From positions 284,569 through 336,255 of the forward strand of contig NZ_JAUDRJ010000003.1 of NCBI RefSeq assembly GCF_030382115.1: a DNA stretch of 51,687 bases, read 5' to 3'. A program made the position numbers and the translations under genes. Under the pieces are notes generated by a model. That model was not told where the DNA came from, searched no databases, and worked only from the letters and a program-made list of their open reading frames with translations. Every line of letters starts with the position of its first letter. The stretch's first letter is position 1. Shown here piece by piece: positions 51,301 to 51,687 of the stretch. The DNA comes from Nostoc sp. GT001 (GTDB taxonomy: Bacteria > Cyanobacteriota > Cyanobacteriia > Cyanobacteriales > Nostocaceae).

Positions 51301-51687
51301 AGAAATTAGAGTTCGCGGTACTGTTCAGGGAGTAGGATTTCGCCCTACTGTATATCGTCTGGCTAAAGCCTGCGGTTTGTATGGAGATGTTTGTAATGAT
51401 GGACAAGGTGTATTAATTCGGGTATGTGGTAGTGAGGAAGTAATAACCGAATTTGTTGCCAGATTGCAAACAGAACTTCCACCATTGGCAAGAATTAATC
51501 AACTAACTAGAACTCCTTATGAAGGTGAATTGAAATTTGATAATTTCATGATTTCTAGTAGTGTCAATAATACCATTAAAACAGAAATTACTCCTGATGC
51601 AGCCACTTGTCCCCAGTGTCAACAAGAAATATTCGACCCCTTTAGCCGCTTTTATCGCTACCCCTTTACTAATTGCACTCATTGCGG
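51290..51687 (+). CDS. hypF: HypF, carbamoyltransferase for hydrogenase maturation, partial
   Basis: The first 132 codons of HypF; the remainder lies past the window. HypF makes and transfers the carbamoyl group that becomes the cyanide ligands of the Ni-Fe site. Seen: the N-terminal acylphosphatase domain (EEIRVRGTVQGVGFRPTVYR, residues 4-23) and the first zinc-finger cysteines (CPQC, then NCTHC at the window edge). It overlaps the NHL gene by 11 bases. hypC, D, E, A and B are expected downstream. Confidence 0.96.
   Translation, partial: MPTEEIRVRGTVQGVGFRPTVYRLAKACGLYGDVCNDGQGVLIRVCGSEEVITEFVARLQTELPPLARINQLTRTPYEGELKFDNFMISSSVNNTIKTEITPDAATCPQCQQEIFDPFSRFYRYPFTNCTHC

Overview
This window comes from a filamentous, heterocyst-forming cyanobacterium of the Nostoc/Anabaena group. 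The evidence is a nif cluster whose nifD is split at the 11-bp XisA recombination site, the heterocyst ferredoxin gene fdxH, an uptake hydrogenase (hupS-hupL with hupW), an orange carotenoid protein gene, many GCGATCGC (HIP1) sites, and inverted short-repeat arrays between genes.

Region 1 (1-20.5 kb) appears to be the right-hand part of a large nifD excision element. Only the last 52 codons of nifD lie at 20535-20693, directly after the site GGATTACTCCG. A close XisA homologue (18677-19978, minus) sits inside the border. No nifD 5' part and no second site were found in the window, so the element is at least 20.5 kb, or nifD has been rearranged. Its cargo includes a partial PPK2 kinase, an HNH endonuclease plus adenine methyltransferase pair, an SPFH protein with a triplicated N-terminal module, a compact array of CAU-anticodon tRNA genes and a tRNA remnant, TraX, a four-helix-bundle gene inside an inverted-repeat cassette, the orange carotenoid protein, a GH75-like chitosanase, a frameshifted Cache histidine kinase, a methyltransferase, a dienelactone hydrolase, a DUF2267 protein, a patatin and a RAYT transposase remnant.

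Region 2 (20.5-32.6 kb) is the nif cluster on the plus strand: nifD 3' end, nifK, a Mo-nitrogenase-like gene, nifE (with an apparent single-base frameshift near its start), nifN, nifX, a DUF269 gene, a DUF683 gene, nifW, hesA, hesB, fdxH, feoA, mop (minus), a P-loop gene, and a homocitrate synthase of Lys20 type. These make the MoFe protein, build and deliver FeMo-co (nifE, N, X, V), assemble Fe-S clusters (hesB) and supply electrons (fdxH), iron and molybdenum. Most intercistronic gaps hold inverted short-repeat arrays able to form hairpins.

Region 3 (32.6-41.5 kb) is accessory: ankyrin protein, tandem-nitroreductase (SagB-like) protein and an unknown protein in a probable operon, then hupW, an unusually G+C-rich hypothetical gene, an HxlR regulator divergent from an SDR gene with paired operators between them, a cold-shock/DUF1294 protein, and a defence-like strip (hicB with a nonsense-mutated hicA, vapBC, a putative retropepsin pair, Uma2). 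Copies of one intergenic repeat precede three of the modules in this strip.

Region 4 (42-51.7 kb) is hydrogenase biology: hupL and hupS (minus, hupL uninterrupted), a DUF2887 gene with a duplicated 3' end, and an operon resembling the extended hyp operon (TPR protein, two small membrane proteins, a NifU-Rieske fusion, an NHL-repeat protein, hypF running off the end). A 0.8-kb gap in that operon holds a degenerate repeat array and a 162-bp MITE with 5-bp target duplications.
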